A stretch of DNA of 64,000 nt from Fluviicoccus sp. (GTDB lineage: Bacteria > Pseudomonadota > Gammaproteobacteria > Pseudomonadales > Moraxellaceae), in contig NZ_JAUSMX010000018.1 of assembly GCF_030646115.1 (NCBI RefSeq), forward strand, positions 372,001-436,000. Direction: 5' to 3'. Position 1 is the stretch's first letter. Each line of letters opens with the position of its first letter. Below are positions 48,456-58,782 of this stretch, piece by piece. The notes beneath the pieces were generated by a model. It was given only the letters and a program-made list of their open reading frames with translations. It made no database searches and was not told where the DNA came from. The translations under genes and the position numbers were made by a program.

Positions 48456-49250
48456 TCACCTGGAAAGCCGGAAATTAACAATATCATTTACCGTGTAGGG
48501 CCCGAGATCGATGGGCTGATCGTTGAAACGCAGGCGCACGGCGCTGGCGGGCTGCAGTTCGATACTGAAGGGGGACATCCCCTCCACACGCAATTCTTCA
48601 CCTGCCTTGCGCTGCCCTGACACCAGATCCCGGCCTTCGGCGTCGCGCACCAAAATCCGGCAGTCCGCCTGCAAGGTCAAGACCAGCCGGTCACTGGCGG
48701 AAGGCGTAGTGACCGCACCCGGCAGCACCTGCTCACGCATGGCGTCCGCCGGGGATGCGGCCGGAGCCAGCGGGATACCCGTCATCAAGCCGGATATCCG
48801 GTCGCCATACGCAACCAGCGCCAGCGCCAACAGTCCTGCCAGCAGCAGGCCCGTCACCGTCAGCAGCCCGCGCCTCCAGGGGAAAGGGCGTCTGCGACGG
48901 GACTCACCGTCAATTTCGGCCAACAGCCGCACCGGGTTCGGTCGCACCCCGGCCTGCGGCGAACGGCCGGTGTCCGCCTGATAAAAGCCGTCAAAGCGCT
49001 CGGCAACGTCATCCGGCGACAGCCCGACACGGTCGGCGTAGCGCCGCATATAACCCCGGACGAATACCGGCTCCGGCAGGTTGGCATAATCGTCGGCTTC
49101 AAGATACGCCATGACTTTCGGCGAAAAATTCAGTTCCGCCGCCAACGCATCAGCACTGATCCCGGCCCGCTCACGGGCTTCGCGCAGCATCCGGCCGGGC
49201 CGCAGGGAGCGGTCGGCGGGGGAATCAGAACCCGGCGCGGTTGACGTCAT
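48456..49250 (-). CDS. rodZ: Cytoskeletal / cell-shape protein RodZ
   Basis: A 264-residue bitopic protein with a cytoplasmic HTH domain (about 18-90, LREARERAGISADALAAEL and the MRRYADRVGL region), a basic juxtamembrane stretch (RRRRPFPWRR), one helix (about 130-148) and a periplasmic DUF4115 domain from about 188 (LQADCRILVRDAEGRDLVSG). RodZ links MreB to the cell-wall elongation machinery. It sits in the standard pilF-rodZ-ispG context. Confidence 0.94.
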   Translation of the reverse strand: MTSTAPGSDSPADRSLRPGRMLREARERAGISADALAAELNFSPKVMAYLEADDYANLPEPVFVRGYMRRYADRVGLSPDDVAERFDGFYQADTGRSPQAGVRPNPVRLLAEIDGESRRRRPFPWRRGLLTVTGLLLAGLLALALVAYGDRISGLMTGIPLAPAASPADAMREQVLPGAVTTPSASDRLVLTLQADCRILVRDAEGRDLVSGQRKAGEELRVEGMSPFSIELQPASAVRLRFNDQPIDLGPYTVNDIVNFRLSR

Positions 49251-49259
49251 GGCCCTGCC

Positions 49260-50024
49260 CTACCGGTCCTGAGCCTGTGAATTCTGCCAGGAACGGTATT
49301 CCGGGCTGTCAGGATACAGGCGCTTCAAGGACATTTCATAACCGGCCTGGGCATCATGGTCGGAACGCATTCGGGCCAACTCTATGCCCAGCCACAGGCT
49401 GCGCGCCGACGCCGGCTGCCCCGCCTGGGCCTTGAGGTGCCGCTGGAAATAAAGATTGGCCACCGCCGGATCATTGCGCTCAAAGGCCATATAGGCCAAC
49501 TCCAGTGTCGCGACCGGCAGCCGTGAATCCAGGCGGATGGCTTTTTCAAAGGCCTGCTGCGCCTGGACCTTGTCACCCGCCGCCAGCCAGGCCTTGCCCA
49601 GATTCTCATAGGCGGCTTCCCGACGGTCATAGGCCAGATTCCCCGCCGCCAGTCCCAGCTGCTTGACGGACTCGTCATAGCGCTGCAAGCGGAACAGCAT
49701 CACGCCGTAATTGTTGCGGGCCTGCGGGTAATCTTCCCGCAGGTCGAGGGCCTTGCGGTAGTGCTCTTCGGCGCTGCGGTCATCGCCCTCCCGCTCCATC
49801 AGCACGCCCATGATGTTATGCGCCTCCGCCGAGCGCGGGTTTTGCTCCAGCGCACGCTGCAGATGGCGCAAGGCCTTGTCCTGTTCGCCCTTCTGCAAAT
49901 ATTCCGCCGCAATGGCCACCCGGCTGCGGGCGCTTTCCATGGCGTTCACCGGCCGGGCGTTATCAAACTCCTGAACCGAACAGGCTGACAGCCAGAGCAC
50001 ACACAGAAGCCGGATGAAACGCAT
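49260..50024 (-). CDS. pilF: Type IV pilus biogenesis lipoprotein PilF/PilW
   Basis: A 254-residue TPR lipoprotein (lipobox LSAC near 15) with about six TPR units, including ALRHLQRALEQNPRSAEAHN and HYRKALDLREDYPQARNNYG. In Pseudomonas, PilF is the pilotin that places the secretin PilQ in the outer membrane. Its presence implies that the organism has a type IV pilus elsewhere. Whether it also serves the lipoprotein secretin at 60646-62082 is an open question. Confidence 0.94.
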   Translation of the reverse strand: MRFIRLLCVLWLSACSVQEFDNARPVNAMESARSRVAIAAEYLQKGEQDKALRHLQRALEQNPRSAEAHNIMGVLMEREGDDRSAEEHYRKALDLREDYPQARNNYGVMLFRLQRYDESVKQLGLAAGNLAYDRREAAYENLGKAWLAAGDKVQAQQAFEKAIRLDSRLPVATLELAYMAFERNDPAVANLYFQRHLKAQAGQPASARSLWLGIELARMRSDHDAQAGYEMSLKRLYPDSPEYRSWQNSQAQDR

Positions 50025-50041
50025 CGGATTTCGCCTTTAGG

Positions 50042-51208
50042 TTATTGGGGACTGCGCAGGATTTCGCCGGACCGCGCGACAGACTCACGCCACTTTTCAG
50101 AACGGCGGGTGCGGTCCTGAACCTGCCCCACCAACTGACCGCACGCAGCATCAATATCGTCACCGCGTGTGGCGCGGATGGTGCAAATATACCCGGCTTC
50201 GACCAGCATTTTCTGGAACGCAAGGATCTGTGAACGTGGCGACCGGTCGTAAGGCGCATGCGGGAAGGGATTGAACGGTATCAGGTTGATCTTGCTGGGC
50301 ACATCCTTGAGCAGGCGGATCAATTGCCTTGCATGCTCCGGCTGGTCATTGACGCCATCCAGCATCACATACTCCATGGTGATCTTGCGCCGGCCGAAAT
50401 CCCCCTGATAATAATGCAGGTAACGACGGCAGGCCGCCATCAGCTCTTCCAGCGGGTACTTGCGGTTGATGGGCACCAACTCGTCCCGCAATGTATTGTT
50501 CGGGGCATGCAGGGAGACGGCCAGCGCCACATCAATGGTCTGGGTCAGGCGGTCCATCATCGGCACCACGCCGGACGTGGACAAGGTAACCCGTCGCTTC
50601 GACAGTCCGTAGGCAAAGTCATCGAGCATGATGTCCATGGCGGGCACGACATTGTCGAAGTTGAGCAACGGCTCGCCCATGCCCATCATCACCACGTTGG
50701 TGAGCGCGCGCTCGCGGCTGTCGTAGTCAGGCACATCTTCAAAATAGGAGCGGTTGGCCACCCATACCTGGCCGATAATCTCGGCGGCGCTGAGATCGCG
50801 CTGGAAGCCTTGCTTGCCGGTGGAACAAAAGGAACAGTCCAGCGCGCAACCGACCTGCGAGGACACACACAGTGTCTTGCGCTCGCCGTCGGGAATCAGC
50901 ACGGTTTCGACCATGCTGTTGTCACCAACCTTGAACACCCACTTGCGGGTGCCGTCGGCGGAAAACTCACGGTAAACCACTTCCGGGCCACGCACCTCGG
51001 CCACCTGTTTCAGCTTGTCGCGCAGGGCCTTGGAAATATTGCTCATTTCATCGAAATTGTCGACGCCGAGCTGATGCACCCACTTCATGACCTGGGCTGC
51101 GCGGAATTTTTTCTCGCCGATACTGACGAACCAGTCTTCAAGCTTGGCGCGACTGAGGCCGAGCAGGTTGACGCGAGCAGGTGCGGAGGGGGAATTTTCA
51201 ATAGTCAT
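50042..51208 (-). CDS. rlmN: Dual-specificity RNA methyltransferase RlmN
   Basis: A 388-residue radical SAM enzyme that forms 2-methyladenosine at A2503 of 23S rRNA and A37 of some tRNAs. The radical SAM cluster motif is [11 protein letters not shown]. The substrate-methylating cysteine is in DIDAACGQL near the C-terminus. Other family segments are [13 protein letters not shown] and [10 protein letters not shown]. It lies between ndk and pilF, the conserved order; a hairpin stands between it and ndk. Confidence 0.97.
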   Translation of the reverse strand: MTIENSPSAPARVNLLGLSRAKLEDWFVSIGEKKFRAAQVMKWVHQLGVDNFDEMSNISKALRDKLKQVAEVRGPEVVYREFSADGTRKWVFKVGDNSMVETVLIPDGERKTLCVSSQVGCALDCSFCSTGKQGFQRDLSAAEIIGQVWVANRSYFEDVPDYDSRERALTNVVMMGMGEPLLNFDNVVPAMDIMLDDFAYGLSKRRVTLSTSGVVPMMDRLTQTIDVALAVSLHAPNNTLRDELVPINRKYPLEELMAACRRYLHYYQGDFGRRKITMEYVMLDGVNDQPEHARQLIRLLKDVPSKINLIPFNPFPHAPYDRSPRSQILAFQKMLVEAGYICTIRATRGDDIDAACGQLVGQVQDRTRRSEKWRESVARSGEILRSPQ

Positions 51209-51302
51209 GATGGGCGACCGGTTGCTACACCAGTTATGTCGTCGGAATGGATGGGGATTCTAGCATGAATGTCCGCTGGGGGTGCGCACATCCGGAAAGC
51301 GG

Positions 51303-51328
51303 AGCCGGACCCCGGACGGGATCCGGCT
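51303..51328 (-). terminator. Hairpin after ndk
   Basis: Stem AGCCGGA/TCCGGCT (51303-51309 with 51322-51328) within the 127-base ndk-rlmN gap, eight bases past the ndk stop. The downstream sequence has only a short T-run (CTTTCC), so partial termination is more likely than complete. Confidence 0.45.
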
Positions 51329-51335
51329 GACAGCA

Positions 51336-51767
51336 TTAACGAGTGCGGGGAGCCAGCTCGATAGCGCTGAAGAAGTAGCCGATTTCACGAGCAGCGGAGA
51401 TCGTGGAGTCAGAACCGTGAACCGCATTTTCGTCGATGGAAGCGGCGAAATCAGCACGGATGGTGCCGGCTTCAGCCTTCTTCGGGTCGGTGGCGCCCAT
51501 CAGGTCACGGTGGGTGGCCACGGCGTTTTCGCCTTCCAGCACCTGGATGATGACCGGGCCGGAAATCATGAAGGCCACGAGGTCGCCGAAGAAGCCGCGG
51601 GCGCTGTGCTCGGCATAGAAGCCTTCGGCTTCGGCCTTGGAGAGGTGCTTCATCTTGGCGGCAACGATGTTCAGACCGGCCTTTTCAAAGCGGCTGTAGA
51701 TTTCGCCAATTACGTTCTTGGCAACCGCATCGGGCTTGATGATGGACAGGGTGCGTTCAATAGCCAT
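51336..51767 (-). CDS. ndk: Nucleoside diphosphate kinase
   Basis: A 143-residue kinase that balances NTP pools. It begins [15 protein letters not shown] and has the conserved [19 protein letters not shown]. The phospho-histidine region ENAVHGSDS near 116-124 includes the active His. The start ATG 51767 follows a strong GAGGAG ribosome-binding site. A perfect minus-strand TATAAT at 51811-51816 lies about 45 bases upstream. Confidence 0.97.
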   Translation of the reverse strand: MAIERTLSIIKPDAVAKNVIGEIYSRFEKAGLNIVAAKMKHLSKAEAEGFYAEHSARGFFGDLVAFMISGPVIIQVLEGENAVATHRDLMGATDPKKAEAGTIRADFAASIDENAVHGSDSTISAAREIGYFFSAIELAPRTR

Positions 51768-51810
51768 GGTAAAACTCCTCTCAAAGGGATAGCCGGAAAA
51801 ATGAGGACGA

Positions 51811-51816
51811 ATTATA
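51811..51816 (-). promoter_or_regulatory. Consensus -10 of the ndk promoter
   Basis: Perfect minus-strand TATAAT; no good -35 is seen at 16-18 bases. Transcription would start near 51804 and could serve the whole ndk-to-der run. Confidence 0.45.
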
Positions 51817-52040
51817 CGCTTCTTTTGGCTATACCCACAGCCCCTTTTGACGGAAGGTCGATACCATCGACAGAGAAGAATCGTAACAATTGAGCCTGCC
51901 TCTATCCGGAAGTTGTCATGATTTATACTTCGCAAATAATGTGAACTTGTTCTAAAATCGTTTCACTTGATGAAAAACCATTCGTTTTAACTCGAATGCA
52001 CGGATTGTGTGCACGCAAGGATTCTGTGGAGAATACCAAC

Positions 52041-53087
52041 ATGATCAGCATGGGCTTGGCTTGCCTTATTACGTTACTTACCCTCTTCCTCCTGAAACCG
52101 TTTGCTGAAAAGGCCGGATTGGTCGACATCCCCGGCGGTCGCAAGATACACACCCACCACACCCCCCTTATTGGCGGAATAGGCGTCTTCATCGGCATGT
52201 TGTCGCTGGCTTTTGTCTCCTGGGAAAGCTTTCAGACCTTCATGCCGCTGTACGGCATTGCCGGCATGCTGCTGGTTGTCGGCATCCTGGATGACCGTCA
52301 CGATCTCCCGGCCAACATCCGACTGGCTGTACACCTGCTGGCCGGCACCCTGATGATCTATTGGGGCGGCAACAAACTGACCTCTGTTGGTGACCTGCTC
52401 TTTATCGGCGACATCAGCCTCGGTTATCTGGCCGTCCCGTTCACGCTTTTTTGCGTGGCCTGCTCTATCAATGCCGTCAACATGACCGATGGCGTCGACG
52501 GCCTGCTGGGCGGCCTGACGCTGGTGACACTGTTATTGATGGGCTGGCTGGCTCATAGCGCTGGTCTACAGCACACCTTCATGTTTATCGGCGTACTGAC
52601 CTGCTGCATCCTTGGCTTCCTGGCACTGAACTTCCGCTTCCCATGGCGTCAACGTGCCGAGATTTTCATGGGCGACGCGGGCAGCACCGTTGTCGGCTTC
52701 ATACTGGCCTGGCTGCTGATCGATCTGGCCCGCAACGGAGCCTGCCCCCCGGCCGTGACGCTGTGGCTGATTGCCCTGCCCCTGCTCGATTGCGCCTGTG
52801 TCATGATCAAACGTCGCCGTGAAGGCCGAGGACTGTTTACCGCCGGTCGTGACCACCTGCACCATTTCCTGCTGGATATCGGCTTCAGTGTCCGTCAAAC
52901 CGTGCTGATCATTTACGGACTGGCGTTCTCACTGGGATTGTTCGGGGTGCTGGCCAACGAACTGCGCTTGGCCGATGGCGCTGTTTTCGTCAGTTTCCTC
53001 GGCTTGCTGGCTGCCTATGTCGTGGCCATTCCCAAGCTCTCCCGCGCCCTTCAGGAAGGCCGACTGAGAAAAATCAGTTCCCGGTGA
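52041..53087 (+). CDS. WecA-like undecaprenyl-phosphate sugar-1-phosphate transferase
   Basis: A 348-residue, 11-helix membrane enzyme of the MraY/WecA family that loads a sugar-1-phosphate, usually GlcNAc-1-P, on undecaprenyl phosphate. Diagnostic motifs are GILDDRHDLP (cytoplasmic Asp pair), INAVNMTDGVDGLLGG, FMGDAGSTVVG and DHLHHFLLDIG. The start is ATG 52041 with GGAG upstream, not the longer frame. It is orphaned: no other O-antigen or enterobacterial-common-antigen gene is near, and it stands opposite in orientation to the flanking isc and ndk genes, in a place where Pseudomonas has none. A perfect terminator follows. Confidence 0.92.
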   Translation: MISMGLACLITLLTLFLLKPFAEKAGLVDIPGGRKIHTHHTPLIGGIGVFIGMLSLAFVSWESFQTFMPLYGIAGMLLVVGILDDRHDLPANIRLAVHLLAGTLMIYWGGNKLTSVGDLLFIGDISLGYLAVPFTLFCVACSINAVNMTDGVDGLLGGLTLVTLLLMGWLAHSAGLQHTFMFIGVLTCCILGFLALNFRFPWRQRAEIFMGDAGSTVVGFILAWLLIDLARNGACPPAVTLWLIALPLLDCACVMIKRRREGRGLFTAGRDHLHHFLLDIGFSVRQTVLIIYGLAFSLGLFGVLANELRLADGAVFVSFLGLLAAYVVAIPKLSRALQEGRLRKISSR

Positions 53088-53101
53088 ATTCTGGTACAAG
53101 T

Positions 53102-53142
53102 ACAAAAGCAAAAAGCCGGTTAATCCGGCTTTTTGCTTTTGT
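53102..53142. terminator. Bidirectional intrinsic terminator (wecA-like / iscX)
   Basis: Perfect 18-base stem (53102-53119 with 53125-53142), 5-base loop. Its arms contain AAAAAGCCGG and CCGGCTTTTT, which give a T-run on both strands. It lies between the convergent wecA-like and iscX stops and should end both transcripts. Confidence 0.92.
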
Positions 53143-53164
53143 AACTCAAGAGACGGAATTGAAT

Positions 53165-53365
53165 TCAGTCCGCCTCTTCCAGCCACATCATCTGGATCGC
53201 TTCCAGAATTTTTTCACCGGAATGTTTGGGATCATCACTGAACTCCGGCAGCGCCAGCACCCACTGATACAAATCCGTAAAGCGGATGGTTTGCGGGTCC
53301 ACCTCCGGATGGGCTTCAAGCAAGGCTATCGCCAGCTCGCGGGAATCGGTCCACTTCAGGCTCAT
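53165..53365 (-). CDS. iscX: Fe-S assembly protein IscX
   Basis: A 66-residue acidic protein ([19 protein letters not shown], then [20 protein letters not shown] and a terminal MMWLEEAD). IscX binds IscS and iron and modulates cluster assembly. The start at ATG 53365 gives the normal length; the longer frame runs into fdx. It is the last gene of the isc operon, ten bases after fdx. Confidence 0.94.
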   Translation of the reverse strand: MSLKWTDSRELAIALLEAHPEVDPQTIRFTDLYQWVLALPEFSDDPKHSGEKILEAIQMMWLEEAD

Positions 53366-53375
53366 GACGAACTCC

Positions 53376-53714
53376 TTAATGCTTTTCAGATGCGTGGTTG
53401 ATGGTATAACGGGGGATTTCCACCACCAGGTCCTCGTCAGCCACAATGGACTGACAGGATAACCGCGAGTCTGGCTCCAGGCCCCAGGCCTTGTCCAGCA
53501 GGTCCGCCTCTAGATCATCCATCTCGTTCAGACTGTCCAACCCTTCGCGCACAATGACATGACAGGTGGTGCAGGCGCAGACCATGTCACAGGCATGCTC
53601 GAGGGGAATATCGCAACGCAGGGCGGCCTCGCAAATGCTTTCACCCTTGCGGGCCTCCACCACCGCCCCTTCCGGACAGATTTCGTGATGAGGCAGGAAT
53701 ATGATTTGCGGCAT
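53376..53714 (-). CDS. fdx: [2Fe-2S] ferredoxin of the ISC system
   Basis: A 112-residue adrenodoxin-type ferredoxin. Cluster ligands are C42, C48, C51 and C87 ([13 protein letters not shown] and RLSCQS); C46 is the extra conserved cysteine. It supplies electrons for cluster formation on IscU. It begins eight bases after hscA. Confidence 0.96.
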   Translation of the reverse strand: MPQIIFLPHHEICPEGAVVEARKGESICEAALRCDIPLEHACDMVCACTTCHVIVREGLDSLNEMDDLEADLLDKAWGLEPDSRLSCQSIVADEDLVVEIPRYTINHASEKH

Positions 53715-53722
53715 GGTATTGG

Positions 53723-55576
53723 TTACTCCCAGTCACTGAGCTTGTGGCCGCTCAGTGCTTCTTGAATATGCTGATTCATGCGCCGGGCGGCAAAGGCATC
53801 CGCCAACGGCGTCAGAGCCTCCCTGGCCTTGCGTACGATGTTGATCTGGCTGGAGCCCAGCGCAATATCGAGATGCTTGATGGCTTCTTCCAGCGTCTGC
53901 AGCTCTCCTTCGCAAAGCAGGCCGTTATCGACCTTCAGCGCCTGGCGAACCGCTTCAAGCATGGCCCGACTCTCAACCTTCTCTTCGAGCAACGCACGCG
54001 CCGCCTTGTCGGCTTCGGCTTGTTGCCAGGACTCGTTGAGCATGCGCTCGACATCGCCGTCACTGAGGCCGTAAGACGGCTTGACGACTATTTCGCTGCG
54101 TATACCGGCCTGCATCTCGGTCGCAGAAACTTCCAGCAAACCGTCTGCATCCACCTGGAACACAACACGGATACGCGCCGCACCGGCGACCATAGGCGGA
54201 ATGCCGCGCAGGGTGAAACGGGCCAGTGAGCGACAATCCGCCACCAGTTCGCGTTCGCCTTGCAGCACATGAATGGCCATTGCCGTCTGGCCGTCCTGAT
54301 AGGTCGTGAATTCCTGTACCCGTGTCACCGGAATGGGGGTATTGCGCGGCACGATTTTCTCGACCAGCCCGCCCATGGTTTCCAGCCCCAGCGACAGCGG
54401 GATCACATCCAGCAGCAGCATCGTGCTGTCAGGCTTGTTGCCGGCCAGAACATCAGCCTGGATGGCGGCGCCCACCGCAACCACTTTGTCCGGATCAATG
54501 TCGGTCAGCACCGGACGACCGAAGAATTCACCGATTTTCTGCCGCACCAGCGGAACCCGCGTGGAACCGCCCACCATCACCACCTCACGGATGTCTTCCG
54601 TCTTGAGGTTGGCGTCGCGCAGGGCGCGGCGGCAGGCCTTGAGAGTCTTCTCCACCAGCGGCGTGATCAGCGCCTCAAACTCAGCGCGGGTCAGGACTTC
54701 CTGAAAGCCTCCGACGGCCAGCGTCACGGACTCCCCAGCCGTCAGCGCTTCCTTGGCGGCGCAGGCCTGCTGCAGGATATCGCGCTGCAATCCGGCGTCC
54801 GGGCTGTTGATGCCATGACGCTTCATGAACCACAGAGCCATGGCGCGATCAAAATCGTCTCCACCCAAGGCGGCGTCACCGCCGGTGGACAGCACTTCAA
54901 ACACGCCTTGATGCAGACGCAGCAACGAAATATCAAACGTGCCGCCGCCCAGATCATAAATGGCATGCACGCCTTCGGCTTCATGATCGAGGCCGTAAGC
55001 CACCGCCGCAGCCGTCGGCTCGTTGAGCAGGCGCAATACCTTCAATCCGGCCACGGTAGCGGCGTCGCGGGTGGCCTGACGCTGGGCTTCATCGAAATAG
55101 GCAGGCACGGTAATCACCGCCCCTGACAACTCACCGCCCAATGAGTCCTCGGCGCGCTCACGCAGGGTGCGCAGGATATCGGCGGAAACTTCCACCGGCG
55201 TCTTGTCGCCCTGCACGGTTTCAAAGGCAGGCATGCCCTGGGTGGAGGGGCGGAAACGGTACGGCATCTCGGTGCCAAGCCTGCGGATGTCTTCCAGCCC
55301 GCGTCCCATCAGGCGTTTTACAGAGATAATGGTGTTGAGCGGGTCGAGAGCGGCGGCAGCTCGCGCCTCCTCCCCCACCACCTTGCCCATTTCAGGCAGG
55401 TAGCGCACCACCGATGGCAAAAGGTGACGTCCGCTTGCGTCGGGCAGGGTCGCAGCCTTGCCGGAACGCACGGCGGCCACCAGCGAATTGGTGGTACCCA
55501 AATCAATTCCCACAGCCAGGCGATGTTGATGCGGGGCCTGGAACTGGCCCGGTTCAGCAATTTGCAGAAGCGCCAT
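53723..55576 (-). CDS. hscA: Fe-S protein assembly chaperone HscA
   Basis: A 617-residue Hsp70 specialised for cluster transfer from IscU. The nucleotide-binding domain has [49 protein letters not shown] and [15 protein letters not shown]; the substrate-binding domain begins near 385. It recognises the LPPVK motif of IscU. A gap of 110 bases to hscB, large for this operon, contains no recognisable element. Confidence 0.97.
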   Translation of the reverse strand: MALLQIAEPGQFQAPHQHRLAVGIDLGTTNSLVAAVRSGKAATLPDASGRHLLPSVVRYLPEMGKVVGEEARAAAALDPLNTIISVKRLMGRGLEDIRRLGTEMPYRFRPSTQGMPAFETVQGDKTPVEVSADILRTLRERAEDSLGGELSGAVITVPAYFDEAQRQATRDAATVAGLKVLRLLNEPTAAAVAYGLDHEAEGVHAIYDLGGGTFDISLLRLHQGVFEVLSTGGDAALGGDDFDRAMALWFMKRHGINSPDAGLQRDILQQACAAKEALTAGESVTLAVGGFQEVLTRAEFEALITPLVEKTLKACRRALRDANLKTEDIREVVMVGGSTRVPLVRQKIGEFFGRPVLTDIDPDKVVAVGAAIQADVLAGNKPDSTMLLLDVIPLSLGLETMGGLVEKIVPRNTPIPVTRVQEFTTYQDGQTAMAIHVLQGERELVADCRSLARFTLRGIPPMVAGAARIRVVFQVDADGLLEVSATEMQAGIRSEIVVKPSYGLSDGDVERMLNESWQQAEADKAARALLEEKVESRAMLEAVRQALKVDNGLLCEGELQTLEEAIKHLDIALGSSQINIVRKAREALTPLADAFAARRMNQHIQEALSGHKLSDWE

Positions 55577-55686
55577 ATTGTTTCAATCCACACCCCTTAT
55601 CGGGGCGAATTCGACAGAAGCCACTATCAACCGTTTCCCGGCAGGGCGCGACCTCAAGCCGGCACAAGGGGAATAAACGTCGGGAG

Positions 55687-56238
55687 TCAGTCTTCGTCGT
55701 AGAAGTCTTCGTCATCCAGCCGGTCTTCGGCGGCGCGGATGTCGAGGAGAAAATTCGCCATGAAGTGCAGCTTGCGCACGGTGTCACGGGCCTCGATCCA
55801 GTCCTGCTCCTCGTAGTCGAGCACGAATTCGCGGGACAGGCTGTGAATCCACTCTTCAACTTCCATGCGCAGGCTGGCCAGCTCGTGAACCGAGCCTGCC
55901 TCATCCATCTGTTCGCGCAGCTCCAGCTGGCTCATCAGGAAGTCATGGTCGGCAATGCTTGTGGTCAGGCTGACAGGCTGACCGGCCAGCTCCAGCAGGT
56001 AGGCGGCGCGCAACACCGGACCGGCCAGGGTCTGGTAGGCCTGATTCAGGTGCGCCGTCCATTCCACCGCCTGCTTTTGCTGGTCGGGATCGTGGGCGAA
56101 ACGGTCCGGATGATACTGGCGCTGCAATTCGCGGTAGCGGCTGGACAGGGCTTCTGTGTTGACGGAGAAGCCCCGTTCCAGATCGAACAGGGTGAAATAG
56201 TCGTCGTTCAGGTCCACATCAGCCTCGGTGCAAGGCAA
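55687..56238 (-). CDS. hscB: Co-chaperone HscB
   Basis: A 183-residue J-protein with an N-terminal J domain (DDYFTLFDLERGFSV, HPDRF at about 43-47) and a C-terminal three-helix domain that binds IscU. It brings IscU to HscA and stimulates its ATPase. The opening segment is a few residues longer than usual. It starts directly after the iscA stop. Confidence 0.95.
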   Translation of the reverse strand: MPCTEADVDLNDDYFTLFDLERGFSVNTEALSSRYRELQRQYHPDRFAHDPDQQKQAVEWTAHLNQAYQTLAGPVLRAAYLLELAGQPVSLTTSIADHDFLMSQLELREQMDEAGSVHELASLRMEVEEWIHSLSREFVLDYEEQDWIEARDTVRKLHFMANFLLDIRAAEDRLDDEDFYDED

Positions 56239-56562
56239 TCAGACGGTGAAGGACTCTCCACAGCCGCATTCGCCCTTCTGGTTGGGATTGGTGAATTTGA
56301 AGCCTTCGTTCAATCCTTCTTTCACGAAGTCCATTTCCATGCCGTCCAGATAGACCAGACTCTTGGGATCGACAAAGACTTTTACACCGTGCGCTTCAAA
56401 CACTTCATCGCCGGTATCGGCATTATCAACAAATTCGAGCACATAGGCCAGACCGGAACACCCGGAGGTCTTCACGGCCAGACGGATGCCCTCGCCCTTG
56501 CCGCGATTGGCAATGAAGTCAGCAACGTGCCTGGCGGCTGCCGGAGTCAAGGATATCGACAT
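56239..56562 (-). CDS. iscA: A-type iron-sulfur carrier IscA
   Basis: A 107-residue HesB/IscA-family carrier. The three ligand cysteines are C35 (TSGCSGLAY), C99 and C101 ([11 protein letters not shown]). It passes clusters to apoproteins, especially [4Fe-4S] types. It lies between iscU and hscB with gaps of three and zero bases. Confidence 0.97.
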   Translation of the reverse strand: MSISLTPAAARHVADFIANRGKGEGIRLAVKTSGCSGLAYVLEFVDNADTGDEVFEAHGVKVFVDPKSLVYLDGMEMDFVKEGLNEGFKFTNPNQKGECGCGESFTV

Positions 56563-56565
56563 GGT

Positions 56566-56958
56566 TCAGGCCTCGCTGGCGCCCTGCTTCTGGCGGTAGT
56601 CGGCAATGGCCGCCTTGATGGCGTCTTCGGCCAGAACCGAGCAGTGGATCTTCACCGGCGGCAACGCCAGTTCTTCGGCAATGGCGCTGTTCTTGATGGT
56701 CTGGGCCTGGTCGAGGGTCTTGCCCTTCAGCCATTCCGTGACCAGCGAGCTGGAGGCGATGGCGGAACCGCAGCCGTAGGTCTTGAAACGGGCATCTTCA
56801 ATGACGCCGTCTTCACCGACACGGATTTGCAGGCGCATGACGTCGCCGCAGGCCGGGGCGCCGACCATGCCGGTGCCGACGTGCGTGTCGTCCTTGTCGA
56901 GAACGCCCACGTTGCGGGGGTTTTCATAGTGGTCAATGACCTTGTCGCTGTATGCCAT
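56566..56958 (-). CDS. iscU: Fe-S scaffold IscU
   Basis: A 130-residue scaffold with the three cysteines C37 (GAPACGDV), C63 (TYGCGSAIASSS) and C106 (IHCSVLAEDA) and the HscA-binding LPPVK motif at 99-103. It assembles [2Fe-2S] clusters from IscS sulfur. It follows iscS by 18 bases. Confidence 0.98.
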   Translation of the reverse strand: MAYSDKVIDHYENPRNVGVLDKDDTHVGTGMVGAPACGDVMRLQIRVGEDGVIEDARFKTYGCGSAIASSSLVTEWLKGKTLDQAQTIKNSAIAEELALPPVKIHCSVLAEDAIKAAIADYRQKQGASEA

Positions 56959-56976
56959 GATGCAAACCTCTCGAAA

Positions 56977-58194
56977 TTAATGGGCGGCCCATTCCACGGA
57001 ATTCAGGTCGATGCCTTCCTGGAACATGTCCCACAACGGGGACAGTTCACGCAGGCGGTTGACCGCGTCCTGCGCATGGCCGATGACATGATCGATGTCG
57101 GCCTCGGTGGTATAGCGACCGATGGTGAAACGGATGGAGCTGTGCGCCATTTCATCGGAAAGGCCGAGGGCGCGCAGCACATAGGAGGGTTCAAGGCTGG
57201 CGGAGGTACAGGCCGACCCGGAGGAAACAGCAATGTCCTTGAGCGCCATGATCAGCGATTCGCCTTCCACAAAATTGAAGCTGACGTTCAGGTTGCCGGC
57301 AATGCGGTGCTCGATGGAACCGTTGACGAAAACCTGATCCAGTTGGGAAAGACCGGCCCACAGGCGGTCGCGCAGCACCAGCAGGCGCGCCTGTTCGGCC
57401 GCACCTTCTTCACGGGCAATGCGGAATGCCTCACCCATGCCGACGATCTGGTGCGTGGCCAGCGTGCCGGAGCGGAAACCGCGCTCGTGACCGCCGCCGT
57501 GGATCTGGGCTTCCAACCGTACGCGCGGGTTGCGACGCACGAACAGCGCGCCAATACCCTTGGGACCGTAGGTCTTGTGGGCGCAGAAGCTCATCAGGTC
57601 AACCTGGGTATTGACCAAGTCGATGGGCAACTTGCCGGTAGACTGGGCGGCGTCAACATGCAGCAATATCTTGCGGCTGCGCGTCAGTTCGCCAATTGCG
57701 GCGATATCGGTAATGGTGCCTATCTCGTTGTTCACATGCATCAGCGACACCAGGATGGTGTCCGGACGCAACGCCGCCTCCACCATCGACGGGGTGATCA
57801 TGCCGGTGCCGGGCTCGGGATCAAGATAAGTCACCTCAAAGCCTTCGCGCTCCAGTTGGCGGCAGGTATCCAGCACCGCCTTGTGCTCAATCTTCGAGGT
57901 GACGATGTGCTTGCCCTTGCTGTGGTAGAAGTGCGCCGCACCCTTGATGGCAAGGTTGTTGGACTCGGTGGCTCCCGAGGTCCAGACGATTTCACGCGGA
58001 TCGGCATTGACCAGTTCGGCCACTTGCTGACGGGCGGTTTCAACAGCCTCTTCCGCCATCCAGCCAAAGCTGTGCGAACGGGAAGCGGGGTTGCCGAAAT
58101 TGCCGTCAAAGGTCAGGCACTCCGTCATCCGGGCGGCAACGCGCTCATCGACGGGAGTGGTGGCCGAGTAGTCGAGATAAATCTGGCGTTTCAT
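56977..58194 (-). CDS. iscS: Cysteine desulfurase IscS
   Basis: A 405-residue PLP enzyme that frees sulfur from cysteine for clusters and tRNA thiolation. The PLP lysine is in [14 protein letters not shown]. The mobile catalytic cysteine is in [21 protein letters not shown]. The start ATG 58194 ([16 protein letters not shown]) matches E. coli IscS; the frame two codons longer begins with GTG. It is the second gene of the operon. Confidence 0.98.
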   Translation of the reverse strand: MKRQIYLDYSATTPVDERVAARMTECLTFDGNFGNPASRSHSFGWMAEEAVETARQQVAELVNADPREIVWTSGATESNNLAIKGAAHFYHSKGKHIVTSKIEHKAVLDTCRQLEREGFEVTYLDPEPGTGMITPSMVEAALRPDTILVSLMHVNNEIGTITDIAAIGELTRSRKILLHVDAAQSTGKLPIDLVNTQVDLMSFCAHKTYGPKGIGALFVRRNPRVRLEAQIHGGGHERGFRSGTLATHQIVGMGEAFRIAREEGAAEQARLLVLRDRLWAGLSQLDQVFVNGSIEHRIAGNLNVSFNFVEGESLIMALKDIAVSSGSACTSASLEPSYVLRALGLSDEMAHSSIRFTIGRYTTEADIDHVIGHAQDAVNRLRELSPLWDMFQEGIDLNSVEWAAH

Positions 58195-58233
58195 AGACAC
58201 CTGGCTTGCGCTGAAAAAGAATTCGTTACCGGA

Positions 58234-58716
58234 TCAGGAGAAGGCGAGATCGCCCAGCAATCCTGAGTCACGGGCGTGCGGTGCATGCGACTGGCGCAGG
58301 GCCACGGCTTGCACCTCGCGACGGGTCACCAGTTCTTCCAGGCTGATGCCGGAAAGGAAGCTGTGAATCTGCTTGCTGAGATCGGTCCACAGCTCATGGG
58401 TGAGGCACATGGCGCCTTGCTGGCAATCACCCTGCCCGGCGCAGCGGGTGGCGTCGACCAGTTCGTCCACGGCATCAATGATCTGGGCGATGAAAATGTC
58501 GCCACTGCTGCGGGCCAGCTGGTAACCACCGCCAGGACCGCGCACGCTGGAGACCAGGCCCTTCTTGCGCAACTTGGCGAAGAGCTGCTCCAGATAGGAA
58601 ATGGAAATGGATTGCCGGTCGGAGATGTCGGCCAGGCTCACCGGATCGCGGCGGGCATGGATAGCCAGATCCAGCATGGCAGTGACCGCATAACGGCCCT
58701 TGGTTGTCAGTCTCAT
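58234..58716 (-). CDS. iscR: Iron-sulfur cluster regulator IscR
   Basis: A 160-residue Rrf2-family regulator. The N-terminal winged HTH includes [18 protein letters not shown]; the cluster ligands are C92, C98 and C104, as in E. coli. The [2Fe-2S] form represses its own operon through type 1 sites, and one such site overlaps the promoter here. It leads the iscRSUA-hscBA-fdx-iscX operon. Confidence 0.97.
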   Translation of the reverse strand: MRLTTKGRYAVTAMLDLAIHARRDPVSLADISDRQSISISYLEQLFAKLRKKGLVSSVRGPGGGYQLARSSGDIFIAQIIDAVDELVDATRCAGQGDCQQGAMCLTHELWTDLSKQIHSFLSGISLEELVTRREVQAVALRQSHAPHARDSGLLGDLAFS

Positions 58717-58748
58717 GATTCATGCCTCCACCGGTTGATGTCATTCTG

Positions 58749-58778
58749 ATTGTAGTCAATCCCGACTGATTTAGTCAA
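58749..58778 (-). promoter_or_regulatory. isc operon promoter
   Basis: Minus-strand TTGACT (58773-58778), 18-base spacer, TACAAT (58749-58754), about 30 bases before the iscR ATG. The -35 and spacer are covered by an IscR type 1 site, fitting autorepression. Confidence 0.75.
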
Positions 58779-58782
58779 CAAT
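58758..58782 (-). promoter_or_regulatory. IscR type 1 operator
   Basis: The minus-strand 25-base sequence has the core GACTAAATCAGTCGGG and agrees with the E. coli type 1 consensus at about 22 of 25 positions by my alignment. It spans the -35 of the isc promoter. Confidence 0.8.

Noticed and set aside
55414-58266. 950-codon open frame on the plus strand
   Set aside because: It is fully antisense to hscA-hscB-iscA-iscU-iscS, which are unmistakable; the translation shows no domain.
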